A stretch of DNA of 33,546 nucleotides from an uncultured Solirubrobacterales bacterium (GCA_903891285.1 CAITDZ010000004.1:1-33546); one strand, 5' to 3'. Counted from the first letter of the stretch, positions 22,224 to 31,443 are shown. Notes: generated by a model from the letters alone, not told the origin. Made by a program: numbers and translations.

Positions 22224-22626
22224 AGGCATCTTCGAGGTGCTCGAGGCTCACGGCTGACCGTCCGAATTCGACGCCGACCACATCGAACCTGACCTCCTCC
22301 CAGTTGGCGCCCAGCCCTCTGCCCGGGCCGGCAAGCCAGGCCGAGGCAAGCCGGGAAAGGCGATCCCGCTTGTTCGGGCCGACGGCGAGGACGGGCCGTT
22401 CCGGCCCGGAACCGTGCGGGGAGCGGAGGGCCTTGACCTCGACGAAGACGATCGTCCGCTGGTCGAGGCCCACGATGTCCAGCTCGCCGAGTCCGATCCG
22501 CCAGTTGCGATCGAGAATCCGCCAGCCGAGGTGGGCCAAGTGGTGGGCGACTCGTCGCTCGGCCTCATCACCGACCGATCGCCGCTCGTCCTCACCGGTC
22601 CGCTTCGTCGGTCGATCGTTCACCAT
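22162..22626 (-). CDS. YraN/UPF0102 family endonuclease-like protein
   Basis: A 154-residue protein of the UPF0102 family with a restriction-endonuclease-like fold. The family pattern is clear: GDEAERRVAHHLAHLGWRIL, RNWRIGLGELDIVGLD, IVFVEVKALRS and KRDRLSRLASAWL. The Asp of GELDIV and Glu-Val-Lys match the PD-(D/E)XK active site. Its biological role is not settled. In many bacteria yraN is co-oriented between rnhB and comM; here it is inverted, its 3' end overlaps rnhB by 62 bp, and its start diverges from comM across 62 bp. Confidence 0.9.
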   Translation of the reverse strand: MVNDRPTKRTGEDERRSVGDEAERRVAHHLAHLGWRILDRNWRIGLGELDIVGLDQRTIVFVEVKALRSPHGSGPERPVLAVGPNKRDRLSRLASAWLAGPGRGLGANWEEVRFDVVGVEFGRSAVSLEHLEDAFRPHVARPAGSAWLRRRGWR

Positions 22627-22675
22627 CGGCTTAGCTCCAGTGCGCCCTTTCTCGCCCCCGCAACTCGGCCACGCC

Positions 22676-22681
22676 TACCGT
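22676..22681 (+). promoter_or_regulatory. -10 box of comM, likely leaderless
   Basis: TACCGT, 7 nt and then GTG 22689. It lies in the 62-bp divergent gap between yraN and comM. I see no clear counterpart for yraN. Confidence 0.45.
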
Positions 22682-22688
22682 CGCAGGC

Positions 22689-24182
22689 GTGCTCGCGAAG
22701 ACGGTTTCCTTCACCGTGGATGGAACGGCAGTCAGACCGGTCGAGGTCGAAGTCGACGTCTGTCGGGGCCTTCCGAGCTTCGGATTGGTAGGCCTGCCCG
22801 ACACTGCGGTCAGGGAAGCGAGGGAGCGGGTCCGCTCGGCGATGGAAAATTCCGGTTTCGATTTCCCCCTCCGGCGGATCACCGCCAGCCTTGCACCTGC
22901 CGACCTCCGTAAGAACGGGCCCGGGTTCGACCTGGCCCTGGCCGGTGCCCTCTCGATCGCAGCCGGAGAGGTTCCACCGGGCAGGCTCGACGGATGGGGT
23001 CTGGTCGGCGAGTTGGCCCTGGATGGTTCGGTTCGGCCGGTTCGCGGGGCACTTGCGATGGCTGAAGGAGCAAGGGAGGCCGGCCTCCGGGGGATCCTCG
23101 TCGCCACCCCCAACGGACCCGAGGCCGCCCTCGCCGAGGGGATTACGGTCCGGACGATCGACGGACTGTCCGAGCTGAGGGCCACGACCGGGGAGGGGCC
23201 ACCTGGCAACGCAGCCGTTCCGATGGAGCTCGGCATCCACCCGGACCGGGAAGGCCCTGATCTTGCCGACCTGAGGGGCCAGCCGGGTCTTCGTCGCGCC
23301 CTCGAGGTCAGTGCGGCCGGGGCGCACGGGCTGTTGATGGTCGGACCGCCCGGAGCAGGCAAGTCGCTCGCCGCGAGAAGGCTCCCCTCGATCCTTCCCG
23401 GACTGGCCCGGGACGAGGCCCTCGAGGTCGCACGGATCGGGGGGATCTGTGGCACCCTCGCCCCCGACGTCACGCGGCCCTTCAGGGCACCCCACCACAC
23501 GGTGACCCGCGCCGGGCTGATCGGTGGCGGCTTACCCCCGCGGCCCGGAGAGATAACCCTGGCCCACCGGGGCGTCCTCTTCCTCGACGAACTGCCGGAG
23601 TTTCGTCGCGAGGTGCTCGAGGCGCTACGGGAGCCGCTCGAGGCAGGTCGGGTCGAAATCTCGAGGGCGAACGGCCAGTACTCGATGCCGGCCCGGTTCG
23701 TCCTGGTCGCGGCCGCCAATCCATGCCCATGCGGAAGGGGAGACAGCGACCCGGGCTGCAACTGCTCGAGGGCGGCGATCGATCGCTACTCCCACGCCCT
23801 CAGTGGCGCCCTGGCCGACCGGATCGACATGACCGTCTCGGTTACCCAACCCGGCTTCGAGTCGATGAGTGGTCCGGCAGGGGAAGGATCGGGCAAGGTC
23901 CGGGAGCGGGTCGAGTCGGCCCGAAGGCGGATGGAGGCGAGGCTGGGTCCCGGGCGGGCAAACGGTGATGCCACCCGGGAGGAGACGGCAGGGTTTTCCG
24001 TCACCCCGGGGGCGCTGGCCCTGCTCGGTGAGGCGACCCGTACCAGGCGCCTCTCGGGACGGGGGCACGATCGGGTTCTACGTCTCGGAAGGACGCTCGC
24101 AGACCTTGGCGGGAGGAAGTCGATCGCCGAGGAGGACGTTGCCGTTGCTCTGCAGCTCCGGAGCCGCGAAGGGGCCGGATGA
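22689..24182 (+). CDS. comM: YifB/ComM-type Mg-chelatase-like AAA+ ATPase
   Basis: ComM promotes branch migration during natural transformation in other bacteria; the family is widespread even in species not known to be competent. The N-terminal LonC-like domain includes LPSFGLVGLPDTAVREARERV and ITASLAPADLRKNG. The AAA+ core has Walker A VGPPGAGKS (near 219-227), RPFRAPHHTVTRAGL, Walker B VLFLDELPEF and the Cys cluster NPCPCGRGDSDPGCNCS, with SGALADRIDM (Arg finger region) and the C-terminal helical lid. Length 497 is normal. Its TGA overlaps the dprA ATG (ATGA), a strong functional pairing. Confidence 0.94.
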   Translation: MLAKTVSFTVDGTAVRPVEVEVDVCRGLPSFGLVGLPDTAVREARERVRSAMENSGFDFPLRRITASLAPADLRKNGPGFDLALAGALSIAAGEVPPGRLDGWGLVGELALDGSVRPVRGALAMAEGAREAGLRGILVATPNGPEAALAEGITVRTIDGLSELRATTGEGPPGNAAVPMELGIHPDREGPDLADLRGQPGLRRALEVSAAGAHGLLMVGPPGAGKSLAARRLPSILPGLARDEALEVARIGGICGTLAPDVTRPFRAPHHTVTRAGLIGGGLPPRPGEITLAHRGVLFLDELPEFRREVLEALREPLEAGRVEISRANGQYSMPARFVLVAAANPCPCGRGDSDPGCNCSRAAIDRYSHALSGALADRIDMTVSVTQPGFESMSGPAGEGSGKVRERVESARRRMEARLGPGRANGDATREETAGFSVTPGALALLGEATRTRRLSGRGHDRVLRLGRTLADLGGRKSIAEEDVAVALQLRSREGAG

Positions 24183-25306
24183 ATTCCAAATCCGATCAGA
24201 TCCAGGCCTGCATCGAGTGCCTGAGGAGGAGTTGGCTCCTCGCCGACCTTGGACCGTTCATCGAGGTGGCCTGCGACGATCGTCCGGGGAAGAGGACCCC
24301 CGAGCTGCTCGCCCTCGATGACCGGGACCTCGTTCAGGCGATGGCCCCCTCGCGAGCCAAGCAGATGTTCGCCTCGAACCGCGGACTTGGGGCAGATCTT
24401 CTCCATGGTGAGCTGTTGGCGGCCCGCTCCTGGGCAATCTGCCGCCACGACCCATCCTTTCCGGAGGTTCTCCTGGGAAGCCAAGACGCTCCCCGCTGCC
24501 TGATCGGCCGGGGCGACCCGAGCCTTCTGGCCGAATGGGACCCAGGTGCATCGGCAACCGTGGTCGGTTCCCGGAGACCAACCCGAGAGGGCCTGGCACA
24601 GGCCCGGAGCCTCGGCAGAGACCTCGCCCGGGCAGGGGTAGTGGTGGTGAGTGGCATGGCGATGGGTATCGACGGGGCGGCCCACCGTGGAGCACTCGAG
24701 GCAGGGGGTCCCGGAAGGACGATCGCAGTCCTTGGCTGCGGCGCCGATCGGGCCTATCCGGGCCGCCATCGCGGTCTGCACGCCGAGATCACGACCCAAG
24801 GAGCAGTCATCTCGGAGATGCCTCCGGGGAGCAGGCCGTGGCGCTGGAGCTTCCCGGCGAGGAATCGGATCATGGCGGCACTCTCGTCGGTCACGGTCGT
24901 AGTCGAGGCACGGTCCGGGTCGGGATCCCTGATCACGGCCGACCTCGCCACTTCCTCGGGGCGCGACGTGGGTGCCGTTCCCGGGCCCGTCTCCAGCCCG
25001 CTTGCGGAGGGGACGAACTCGCTCATTCGAGACGGAGCCGCCCTGATCCGGGATGCCGGTGACGTGGTCGAGGCGCTCGGTATCCCCGGTAACGCCCTCC
25101 GAGGGGTAGATGCCTTCGATCGGGACCCGGAGTCGCGTGCGGTGCTCGAGGCAGTGGCGGAGGGGTCCTCCTCGGTCGATCCGATCGTCGGTCGAACCGG
25201 CTTTCCCGCGGAGCTCGTGCTTTCGATCCTGACCCGGCTGGAGATCGATGGCCTGGTCGAGGTCTCGGGCACCGGGGAGGTCGTCGCGGTAACGACCGTC
25301 CGTTGA
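24179..25306 (+). CDS. dprA: DNA-processing protein DprA
   Basis: DprA binds incoming single-stranded DNA and loads RecA during transformation. The Rossmann-like core shows VVGSRRPTREGLAQARSLG, VVVSGMAMGIDGAAHRGAL, TIAVLGCGADRAYPGRH, EMPPGSRPWRW, PARNRIMAALS, GSLITADLATSSGRDV and EGTNSLIRDGA. A C-terminal winged-helix-like region (about 300-375, LSILTRLEIDGLVEV) is present. The N-terminal ~100 residues are less conserved. It overlaps comM by 4 nt. No comEA/EC is in the window, so competence itself is not shown. Confidence 0.94.
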   Translation: MNSKSDQIQACIECLRRSWLLADLGPFIEVACDDRPGKRTPELLALDDRDLVQAMAPSRAKQMFASNRGLGADLLHGELLAARSWAICRHDPSFPEVLLGSQDAPRCLIGRGDPSLLAEWDPGASATVVGSRRPTREGLAQARSLGRDLARAGVVVVSGMAMGIDGAAHRGALEAGGPGRTIAVLGCGADRAYPGRHRGLHAEITTQGAVISEMPPGSRPWRWSFPARNRIMAALSSVTVVVEARSGSGSLITADLATSSGRDVGAVPGPVSSPLAEGTNSLIRDGAALIRDAGDVVEALGIPGNALRGVDAFDRDPESRAVLEAVAEGSSSVDPIVGRTGFPAELVLSILTRLEIDGLVEVSGTGEVVAVTTVR

Positions 25307-25346
25307 TCCATCCGGAGCGGTCGAGCGCCGCCTTCACTCCGGGGGC

Positions 25347-25352
25347 TAGGCT
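25347..25352 (+). promoter_or_regulatory. -10 box of thiD, likely leaderless
   Basis: TAGGCT, 9 nt and then ATG 25362. It lies in the 55-bp gap after dprA, and no Shine-Dalgarno is seen. I see no TPP riboswitch; the gap is too short for one. Confidence 0.45.
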
Positions 25353-25361
25353 CTCCAACCG

Positions 25362-26198
25362 ATGACTGAGCGACAGGGCAGGGACGGGTTTTCCAACGGA
25401 GGTTCGACCCCGGTCGCCCTCGCGATCGCCGGCTCCGATTCGGGTGGCGGGGCCGGGATTCAGGCCGACCTCAAGGCATTCGCGTCCTGCGGGGTCTTCG
25501 GCACGACTGCGTTAACCGCGGTTACCGCCCAGAACACCGTCGGGGTCGAGAGGGTCGAACCCGTTTCCCCCGCGATGATCGAGGCCCAGGTCGAGGCCGT
25601 CGTCTCTGACATCGGGGTCGATGCGGTCAAGGTCGGGATGCTTGGCGCAGCTCGAACTGCAGACGCGGTAGCCCATGCACTCGACCTGATTCGCGGCGCA
25701 CCGGTGGTGGTCGATCCGGTGATGGTCGCCGAGAGCGGAGCCGCCCTGCTCGATCCCGCTGCAACGGAAGTCCTGGTCACCGACGTCCTCCCGAAGGCAA
25801 CGGTAGCCACTCCGAACATTCCCGAAGCCCGGGAGTTGACCGGTCTCGACGAGGGCTCAGGACAGGAGGATCTGGCCCGGGCCGTGCTGGAACTCGGACC
25901 CGCGGCGGTCGTTGTGACCGGCGGTCACAGCGAGGAGGGGGTGGATCTCCTTCTCACCGGGGATTCCCTGGTCCGGATCGAGGGAGAGGTTCACCCGGCG
26001 GGTGCCAGCCACGGTTCGGGCTGCACGCACTCGTCCGCCCTGGCGGCTGGGCTGGCCAGGGGACTCGATATCGAGCAGTCGGCCCACCTCGCCCGTCGGG
26101 TCGCCTCGAGGGCGGTCCGGAATGGGCTCCGGGACGTGGGTGCGGGGGCCGGGCCGGTCGATGCCCTGGGGATCCGGACCCGCTCGGTCGATGCCTGA
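25362..26198 (+). CDS. thiD: Hydroxymethylpyrimidine/phosphomethylpyrimidine kinase
   Basis: ThiD phosphorylates HMP and HMP-P in thiamine pyrimidine synthesis or salvage. Ribokinase-fold motifs are ALAIAGSDSGGGAGIQADLKA, ALTAVTAQNT, VKVGMLGAA, VVVDPVMVAESG, PNIPEARELTG and the anion-hole segment GSGCTHSSALAAGLA. The last usually reads GTGCT, so Ser replaces Thr. Length 278 is usual. The gene stands alone, without other thi genes, and without a TPP riboswitch upstream, so regulation by thiamine is not evident here. Confidence 0.93.
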   Translation: MTERQGRDGFSNGGSTPVALAIAGSDSGGGAGIQADLKAFASCGVFGTTALTAVTAQNTVGVERVEPVSPAMIEAQVEAVVSDIGVDAVKVGMLGAARTADAVAHALDLIRGAPVVVDPVMVAESGAALLDPAATEVLVTDVLPKATVATPNIPEARELTGLDEGSGQEDLARAVLELGPAAVVVTGGHSEEGVDLLLTGDSLVRIEGEVHPAGASHGSGCTHSSALAAGLARGLDIEQSAHLARRVASRAVRNGLRDVGAGAGPVDALGIRTRSVDA

Positions 26199-26218
26199 CG
26201 AAAGCTGCCCGGCGTCAA

Positions 26219-26224
26219 TAGGAT
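26219..26224 (+). promoter_or_regulatory. -10 box ahead of the ilvD leader ORF
   Basis: TAGGAT lies 8 nt before an ATG at 26233 that opens a six-codon ORF overlapping the ilvD start. The spacing matches the other leaderless boxes here. Confidence 0.45.
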
Positions 26225-26232
26225 TGCCGGCG

Positions 26233-26253
26233 ATGCAGGGGAGCAGGGAATGA
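26233..26253 (+). CDS. Putative six-codon leader ORF coupled to ilvD
   Basis: ATG 26233 encodes MQGSRE and stops at TGA 26251-26253, which overlaps the ilvD ATG at 26250 as ATGA. It sits 8 nt after a TAGGAT box, so a leaderless transcript would start at this ATG and ribosomes would reach ilvD by termination-reinitiation. The GGGAGCAGGGA inside it can also serve as the ilvD ribosome site, so it may be coincidental. It lacks branched-chain amino acid codons, so classical attenuation is unlikely. Confidence 0.35.
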   Translation: MQGSRE

Positions 26254-27926
26254 TGAGCCAGGAGCTGCCGCGTCCGCGGTCGGCGGCGGTCTTCGACGGA
26301 CCCGACAGGGCAGCTGCCCGTGCCTACATGAAGGGGATCGGACTCACCGACGAGGATCTCTCCAAGCCGACCATCGGCATCGCCAATACCTGGACCGACG
26401 CGATGCCTTGCAACTACGGCCTCCGCGATCTGGCCGAGTACGTCAAGGAGGGCGTGCGTGCGGCCGGGGGCACCCCGATGGAGTTCAACACCGTCGCGAT
26501 ATCCGACGGGATCACGATGGGGACCAAAGGGATGAAGTCGTCGCTGGTCAGTCGGGAGGTGGTCGCAGACTCGATCGAGCTGATGGCCCGCGGCTACCAG
26601 TTCGATGCGATCGTGGCGCTCGCCGCCTGCGACAAGACGATTCCCGGGGCGGTGATGGGGGTCACCCGGATCGACATTCCCTCGATCGTCCTCTACGGCG
26701 GCTCCATCAAGCCCGGCCACTACGAAGGGCATGATGTGACCATCCTCGACGTCTTCGAGGCGATCGGGGCCCACTCGGCGGGCAAGATCACCGATGAGGA
26801 GCTGACCGCCCTCGAGGATGTCGCAAGTCCCGGTTTCGGGGCATGCGGTGGCCAGTTCACGGCGAACACGATGGCCTGTGCCTTCGAGGCCCTGGGGATC
26901 TCCCCCGCCTTCTCGGCGATGGTTCCCGCGGAGGACGTCCAGAAGAACGAGGTCGCGAAGGGCATCGGCGAGATGGTCCTCGGAGTCCTGGCCGACGACA
27001 TCAGACCCTCCAGGGTGATCACCCGAAAGTCTTTGGAGAACGCGATCGCCACGGTCTGTGCGACGGGGGGCTCCACCAACGCCGTCCTGCACCTGCTCGC
27101 GATCGCAAGGGAAGCCGGTATCGACCTCGACATCGACGTCTTCGAGGAGGTCTCGCGTAGGACCCCGCTGCTGGCCGACATGAAGCCCGGTGGTCGGTTC
27201 GTCGCGACCGACCTGCACCGAGCGGGCGGCGTCCCACTCGTCCTCAAGCGTCTGTCAGAGGGCAGCCTGCTCAATGACGACGAGATCACGGTTACCGGGA
27301 AGACGATCGGCGAGGAGGCCGCCGTTGCCGAGGAGACCCCTGGCCAGGAGGTCGTGCGGACGGCTGCCGATCCGCTCAAGGCGCAGGGTGGCCTGGCGAT
27401 ACTTCGCGGGAACATCTGCCCGGACGGGGCGGTCGTGAAGGTGGCCGGAACCGAGCGGACCTCCCACACCGGACCGGCCCGGGTCTTCGAGAGCGAGGAA
27501 GACTGTTTCGCCGCCGTGAAGGAAGGCGCGATCGAGAAGGGCGACGTCGTGGTGATCCGCAACGAGGGTCCGGCCGGTGGGCCGGGGATGAGGGAGATGC
27601 TCCAGGTGACAGCTGCCCTGGTCGGTGAAGGACTGGGGGAGCATGTCGCCCTGCTGACCGACGGCAGGTTCTCGGGGGCGACACGGGGTTTGATGATCGG
27701 ACACGTCGCACCCGAAGCGGTCAAGGGTGGACCGATATCCGCGATCCAGGACGGCGACACGGTCGTCGTCGATCTCGACGACCGGCGACTGGACGTCGAG
27801 CTTGCGCCCGAAGTCATCGCCGAGCGGATCGCGGCCTATGAACCGCCGCCGGCCCCCTATGATCGTGGAGTGATGGCCAAGTACGCCGACTCGGTAAGTT
27901 CCGCTTCGCTCGGGGCGATCACGTGA
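26250..27926 (+). CDS. ilvD: Dihydroxy-acid dehydratase
   Basis: IlvD dehydrates 2,3-dihydroxy acids to 2-oxo acids in valine, isoleucine and leucine synthesis. Three cysteines typical of the iron-sulfur site are C54 (AMPCNYGL), C127 ([10 protein letters not shown]) and C199 ([13 protein letters not shown]). Other blocks are [46 protein letters not shown] and [23 protein letters not shown]. Length 558 is normal. Either ATG 26250 or 26253 could start it. Its stop overlaps the next gene's GTG (GTGA). No other ilv gene is present. Confidence 0.96.
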   Translation: MMSQELPRPRSAAVFDGPDRAAARAYMKGIGLTDEDLSKPTIGIANTWTDAMPCNYGLRDLAEYVKEGVRAAGGTPMEFNTVAISDGITMGTKGMKSSLVSREVVADSIELMARGYQFDAIVALAACDKTIPGAVMGVTRIDIPSIVLYGGSIKPGHYEGHDVTILDVFEAIGAHSAGKITDEELTALEDVASPGFGACGGQFTANTMACAFEALGISPAFSAMVPAEDVQKNEVAKGIGEMVLGVLADDIRPSRVITRKSLENAIATVCATGGSTNAVLHLLAIAREAGIDLDIDVFEEVSRRTPLLADMKPGGRFVATDLHRAGGVPLVLKRLSEGSLLNDDEITVTGKTIGEEAAVAEETPGQEVVRTAADPLKAQGGLAILRGNICPDGAVVKVAGTERTSHTGPARVFESEEDCFAAVKEGAIEKGDVVVIRNEGPAGGPGMREMLQVTAALVGEGLGEHVALLTDGRFSGATRGLMIGHVAPEAVKGGPISAIQDGDTVVVDLDDRRLDVELAPEVIAERIAAYEPPPAPYDRGVMAKYADSVSSASLGAIT

Positions 27927-29239
27927 GCCTGCGCCGTCTGTTCATCCCCGTGCTCGGCTTTCTCGTCGCCGCAGCCCTCCAGCCCGCGGTGGCCGGTGCC
28001 GGCGCGGCTGCGAGCGAGTCGACGGTCTGGCTCTGCAAGCCGGGCATTTCGGACAACCCATGCCTCGACGGAAGTCTTGGCGGCACGCGCTCTTCTCCAT
28101 CGGGGACATCAAGCCTCGGCTACCGGGCGGCGCCAGACCCTTCGTTCGACTGCTTCTACGTCTACCCGACGCAGTCGGAACAGACCACCGCCAATGCGGA
28201 CCTGTCCAGGGACGAGGAACTCAAGCTGGTCGCGATCAACCAGGCGAGCCAGTTCTCACGGGTCTGCGATGTGTATTCGCCGGTCTATCGCCAGTACACC
28301 TTCGCCGAGCCGGTGACCGATCAGGTCCGGGACATCGCCTACGAGGGCGTGTTGGCCGGTTTCCGGGAGTACCTCTCGAAGTACAACAAGGGCCGGAGCT
28401 TCGTCCTGATCGGTCACTCGCAGGGAGCGTCTCACCTGTCCCGGCTCCTCGCCCAGGTCGTGGATCGCCGGAGCGGGATCAGGGATCGGATGATCTCGGC
28501 GATCGTGCCCGGCTCCAACAACATCTACGTCCCGAAGGGCAAATCGGTCGGGGGAAACCTGTCGAAGATCCCGGCCTGTCGGATCGGGGATCAGATCGGG
28601 TGCGTCATGGCCTGGTCGATCTACTTCGATCGCGCCGGATCCGGCCTGCCACCGAATGCGACTTTCGGGCGGCTCTCCACCGGTTACTGGGTCTATCCCG
28701 GAGGGCGCCCCGATCCCTCCCGCTTCGAGGTGCTCTGTACCAACCCCGCTGAACTGACGGGGGATGCTGGATTGATGACCCCGTTGGCCAACCTCGCTGC
28801 TTTCTACGGATCCCCCGGAGTATCGAACCCCTGGAATGCGTATCCGGGCTTCTATCGTGGGGAGTGCCTTACCGGACCCGACGCATCCTGGCTGAATATG
28901 AGCGAGGTTCCCGGCTACAACTCGGGCCTCGACAGCCTGCTCGACCTGATCGGGAGCGAGGCGGGCGGTCTCCATACCGGGGACATCAACCTGGTGCTGG
29001 ACAACCTGGTCCCGCTCGTTACGGCTCAGGCAGTCCATCACGCCCGTTGGCGCAAGCTCGACCTTCGGCTCGACGGCTTGGTCAGGCAGCTCGCAAGGGC
29101 CCGCAAGGCAAGTGCCCGGGCCGGCGGAGCGAATCCCGCACTGAAGCGTCGTGTGGCCTCGCTCGAGAAGAAGGTCAAGCTGGCGAAGGCGGCAGCGAAG
29201 GCCGCCTACCGGCCATCCGGAGGCTCGAGCACCGGCTGA
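27923..29239 (+). CDS. Secreted DUF3089-family alpha/beta hydrolase
   Basis: A 438-residue protein with a signal peptide (basic SLRR, hydrophobic core [14 protein letters not shown], cleavage near residues 25-31). It then has the DUF3089 layout: [20 protein letters not shown] (75-83), [14 protein letters not shown] and the nucleophile elbow GHSQGAS with Ser166. A Cys-containing middle follows, and the C terminus (about 375-430) is Lys/Arg/Ala-rich and probably coiled coil. The substrate is unknown; relatives are annotated as lipase-like. It starts at GTG 27923, overlapping the ilvD stop. Its 3' end overlaps the convergent hydrolase by 34 bp. Confidence 0.85.
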   Translation: MSLRRLFIPVLGFLVAAALQPAVAGAGAAASESTVWLCKPGISDNPCLDGSLGGTRSSPSGTSSLGYRAAPDPSFDCFYVYPTQSEQTTANADLSRDEELKLVAINQASQFSRVCDVYSPVYRQYTFAEPVTDQVRDIAYEGVLAGFREYLSKYNKGRSFVLIGHSQGASHLSRLLAQVVDRRSGIRDRMISAIVPGSNNIYVPKGKSVGGNLSKIPACRIGDQIGCVMAWSIYFDRAGSGLPPNATFGRLSTGYWVYPGGRPDPSRFEVLCTNPAELTGDAGLMTPLANLAAFYGSPGVSNPWNAYPGFYRGECLTGPDASWLNMSEVPGYNSGLDSLLDLIGSEAGGLHTGDINLVLDNLVPLVTAQAVHHARWRKLDLRLDGLVRQLARARKASARAGGANPALKRRVASLEKKVKLAKAAAKAAYRPSGGSSTG

Positions 29240-30156
29240 ACCTGTGAGTCGACGCCGATAACTTCCCGGGCGAACTCCTCGATCTCCCAGTCGAATCGGG
29301 CCGGCCTCTCGATCTGGACCATGTGACCGGTGTCGTTGAGGACGACGAGCTCGGATTCCGGGAGCCGCTTCCTGTACGAGTAGGCAGCTCGAAGCGGCAC
29401 CAGGAGGTCCCGAGCGCCCCAGAGCAAGAGGACCGGGAGGTCGATCTCCCCCAGCCGACTCCGCCCGTCGAAACCGGATAGGGCATAGGCGGCCTGGAGG
29501 GTTCCGGGCGCCCGAGCCCCATAGGTGACCAGCTCCCAGAGGATCTCGGGGTCGATCTCGTTCGGGTGGGCGATGAAGCTCCCCAGGGAGGCCGCCCGGA
29601 GGCGCGGCCGGGAGAGACCCCGTCCGGTCCGCTCCGGTGCCGGCAATCGGTTCAGCGCGATGATCGCCTGAGCGACCCTCTTTCGGCTCTTCGACGTTCG
29701 GGCAAATGCGGTGCCCGCGGCCGCCACGAGCGATGCCCCCGAAAAACGCCCCGGGGCAGCCAGAAGGGCCTCGGTCACGACCACGCCTCCCATCGAGTGG
29801 CCGACCAGGATCGTCTCCTCTGGAAGGCCCAGACGATCGGCCAGGTTGACCAGCATGGAGCCATAGCCGGGCATGGTGATCGGCCTCTCGGGAAGAGGAC
29901 TGTCCCCGAAGCCGGGGAGGTCGAGGGCCACCACCCGGTGTCGGTCGGAGAGCCTCGGGATGTTCTCCAGCCAGTTCCGCCAGCTCCCGGCGAGGCCATG
30001 GACCAGGACGATCGTCGGGCCCTCCCCGAGCGAGACGTACTCGACCTCGGAAACCCCAAGTTCCGAATCGACCTCGATCCGCTCGATCTTCGAGCCCCAA
30101 TCGACCTTCAGCCACCTGCCGTCAGACAGTCCGTAGTCGCCATCTCGAGCCTCCAT
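29206..30156 (-). CDS. Alpha/beta-fold hydrolase
   Basis: A 316-residue alpha/beta hydrolase with the oxyanion loop LVHGLAGSWRNW (51-62), nucleophile elbow VGHSMGGV (Ser121), acid LWGARD (Asp250) and catalytic His278 in NDTGHMVQIE. It has a cap region between about 145 and 230. The family includes haloperoxidases, hydrolases and MhpC-like enzymes, and the substrate is not evident. No signal peptide is seen, so it is cytoplasmic. ATG 30156 is supported by a TAGCCT box 7 nt upstream. Its C terminus overlaps the secreted hydrolase gene; its start diverges from the SDR gene across 46 bp. Confidence 0.86.
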   Translation of the reverse strand: MEARDGDYGLSDGRWLKVDWGSKIERIEVDSELGVSEVEYVSLGEGPTIVLVHGLAGSWRNWLENIPRLSDRHRVVALDLPGFGDSPLPERPITMPGYGSMLVNLADRLGLPEETILVGHSMGGVVVTEALLAAPGRFSGASLVAAAGTAFARTSKSRKRVAQAIIALNRLPAPERTGRGLSRPRLRAASLGSFIAHPNEIDPEILWELVTYGARAPGTLQAAYALSGFDGRSRLGEIDLPVLLLWGARDLLVPLRAAYSYRKRLPESELVVLNDTGHMVQIERPARFDWEIEEFAREVIGVDSQVQPVLEPPDGR

Positions 30157-30163
30157 CGCCCTC

Positions 30164-30169
30164 AGGCTA
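30164..30169 (-). promoter_or_regulatory. -10 box of the alpha/beta hydrolase, likely leaderless
   Basis: TAGCCT on the minus strand, 7 nt before ATG 30156. It shares a 46-bp divergent gap with the SDR gene promoter. Confidence 0.45.
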
Positions 30170-30190
30170 GCCCCCGGTCCGAGTTGGTGT

Positions 30191-30196
30191 GAGAAT
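30191..30196 (+). promoter_or_regulatory. Possible -10 box of the SDR gene
   Basis: GAGAAT preceded by TGT (extended -10 type, TGTGAGAAT), six nt before GTG 30203. It is weaker than the TANNNT boxes of neighbours. Confidence 0.3.
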
Positions 30197-30202
30197 CGGG
30201 GC

Positions 30203-31288
30203 GTGGAGCAATCGCCCGATTTCGCCCCCCGCAGGGTCCTGGTGACCGGCCTCTCGACCTTCTGGGGGGGACGCCTGGCCCAGCTGCTCGAGTCGGACCC
30301 CCGGATCGAGGCGGTGGTCGGCGTCGATCCCGATTCGCCCTCCAGGGAGCTCGACCGGACCGAGTTCGTTCGGGTCGGTCCGGAGCACACAGCGATCGAG
30401 CGGATCATCCGGGCGGCTCGAATCGACACGGTGGTCGATACGAGGATGACCCTCGACCTCAGCCGGATCGGCAGGACTGCCGCCCACGAGAACAACGTGA
30501 TCGGAACCCTCAACCTTCTGGCGGCCTGCTCGGCCGGCGACAGCCCGGTGAGGAGAGTGGTCTTCCGGAGCTCCGGCCTCTTCTACGGATGCTCGCGGAG
30601 CGACCCCGGTTACTTCACCGAGTCGGACCGACCTCCGGAGAATCATCCGACGGCTGCCGGTCGGGACCTGCTCGAAGCCGAGGCAGCGGTTGCGGCGTTC
30701 AGGTCGCGAAGGCCCGGGGTATCCGTGACCGTGCTTCGCTTCGCCGACGTCCTCGGACCAGAGGTCGACTCGACCATGGTCAGGTTCCTTTCGCTTCCGG
30801 TGATTCCGTCAATCACCGGTTTCGACCCCCGACTCCAGTTCGTCGACCAGGAGGATGCCGTCCATGCACTCGGCCACGCAGTCTCGAAAGCTCCGTCCGG
30901 GACCTTCAATGTTGCTGCCGACGGCGTGCTCGTCCTTTCGGAAGTGGCCTCCCTGATCGGTCGCCGGCTTGCCCCGTTGGTTCCTCCAATCGGTACCGGC
31001 ACTTCGGTCTCGACGCTCAGGCGCCTCGGCCTGCCCCTCTCCGAGGAGCTCTCGGGACAGCTCCGGTATGGACGGGCGATGGACAATCGCGCCTTCAAGG
31101 GGACCGGCTTCCACTTCCGGTTCACATCACGCGAAGCGGTGCTCGGCCTGAGGAACCACTTGATTCTCGATCCGGTCATCCGGGGGGCCAGGAGTCCTTA
31201 CCGCTACGAACCCGAGGTCGAGGAGTTCCTCCGAAGGAGCCCCCTGGTCGAGGCGACGCACGGGGATTCCAGCACCGCCGGATCCTGA
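30203..31288 (+). CDS. NAD-dependent epimerase/dehydratase-like SDR protein, degenerate active site
   Basis: A 361-residue extended short-chain dehydrogenase-like protein resembling mycobacterial GalE2-type proteins (Rv0501). The Rossmann motif reads VTGLSTFWGGRLAQLL, a departure from the classic TGxxGxxG. NNVIGTLNLLAAC, VFRSSGLFYG, VTVLRFADVLGP, FDPRLQFVDQEDAVHAL and GTFNVAADGVLVLS are family blocks. The catalytic YxxxK cannot be found: the aligned stretch reads TAAGRDLLEAE. It may bind a dinucleotide without being an oxidoreductase. Substrate is unknown. Start GTG 30203 diverges from the hydrolase. Confidence 0.82.
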   Translation: MEQSPDFAPRRVLVTGLSTFWGGRLAQLLESDPRIEAVVGVDPDSPSRELDRTEFVRVGPEHTAIERIIRAARIDTVVDTRMTLDLSRIGRTAAHENNVIGTLNLLAACSAGDSPVRRVVFRSSGLFYGCSRSDPGYFTESDRPPENHPTAAGRDLLEAEAAVAAFRSRRPGVSVTVLRFADVLGPEVDSTMVRFLSLPVIPSITGFDPRLQFVDQEDAVHALGHAVSKAPSGTFNVAADGVLVLSEVASLIGRRLAPLVPPIGTGTSVSTLRRLGLPLSEELSGQLRYGRAMDNRAFKGTGFHFRFTSREAVLGLRNHLILDPVIRGARSPYRYEPEVEEFLRRSPLVEATHGDSSTAGS

Positions 31289-31376
31289 GGCCGCTGGCCC
31301 GCCCAAGATCGGCTCCCATGCGGGTGACAGCGCCATTTCCTGTTTGCGATTCGCCCGGCCCGCAGGAATCGATCCG

Positions 31377-31382
31377 TACAAT
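31377..31382 (+). promoter_or_regulatory. -10 box upstream of the L,D-transpeptidase
   Basis: TACAAT lies 61 nt before the ATG at 31444. The transcript would carry a leader of about 50 nt with a good AAGGAGCGAGG ribosome site. It lies in a 155-bp gap that also contains a small GGCC-GCT-GGCC inverted repeat at its start; I see no clear -35. Confidence 0.5.
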
Positions 31383-31443
31383 CCGAAAAGGTCTTTGATG
31401 GCCTGAGCGAGGCCCGGCAAGAAGGAGCGAGGCAGAGGCTCAG

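Noticed and set aside
31398-31406. ATG-GCC-TGA mini-ORF in the leader of the L,D-transpeptidase.
   Set aside because: Only two codons, and the real gene has its own strong ribosome site 38 nt later; likely chance.
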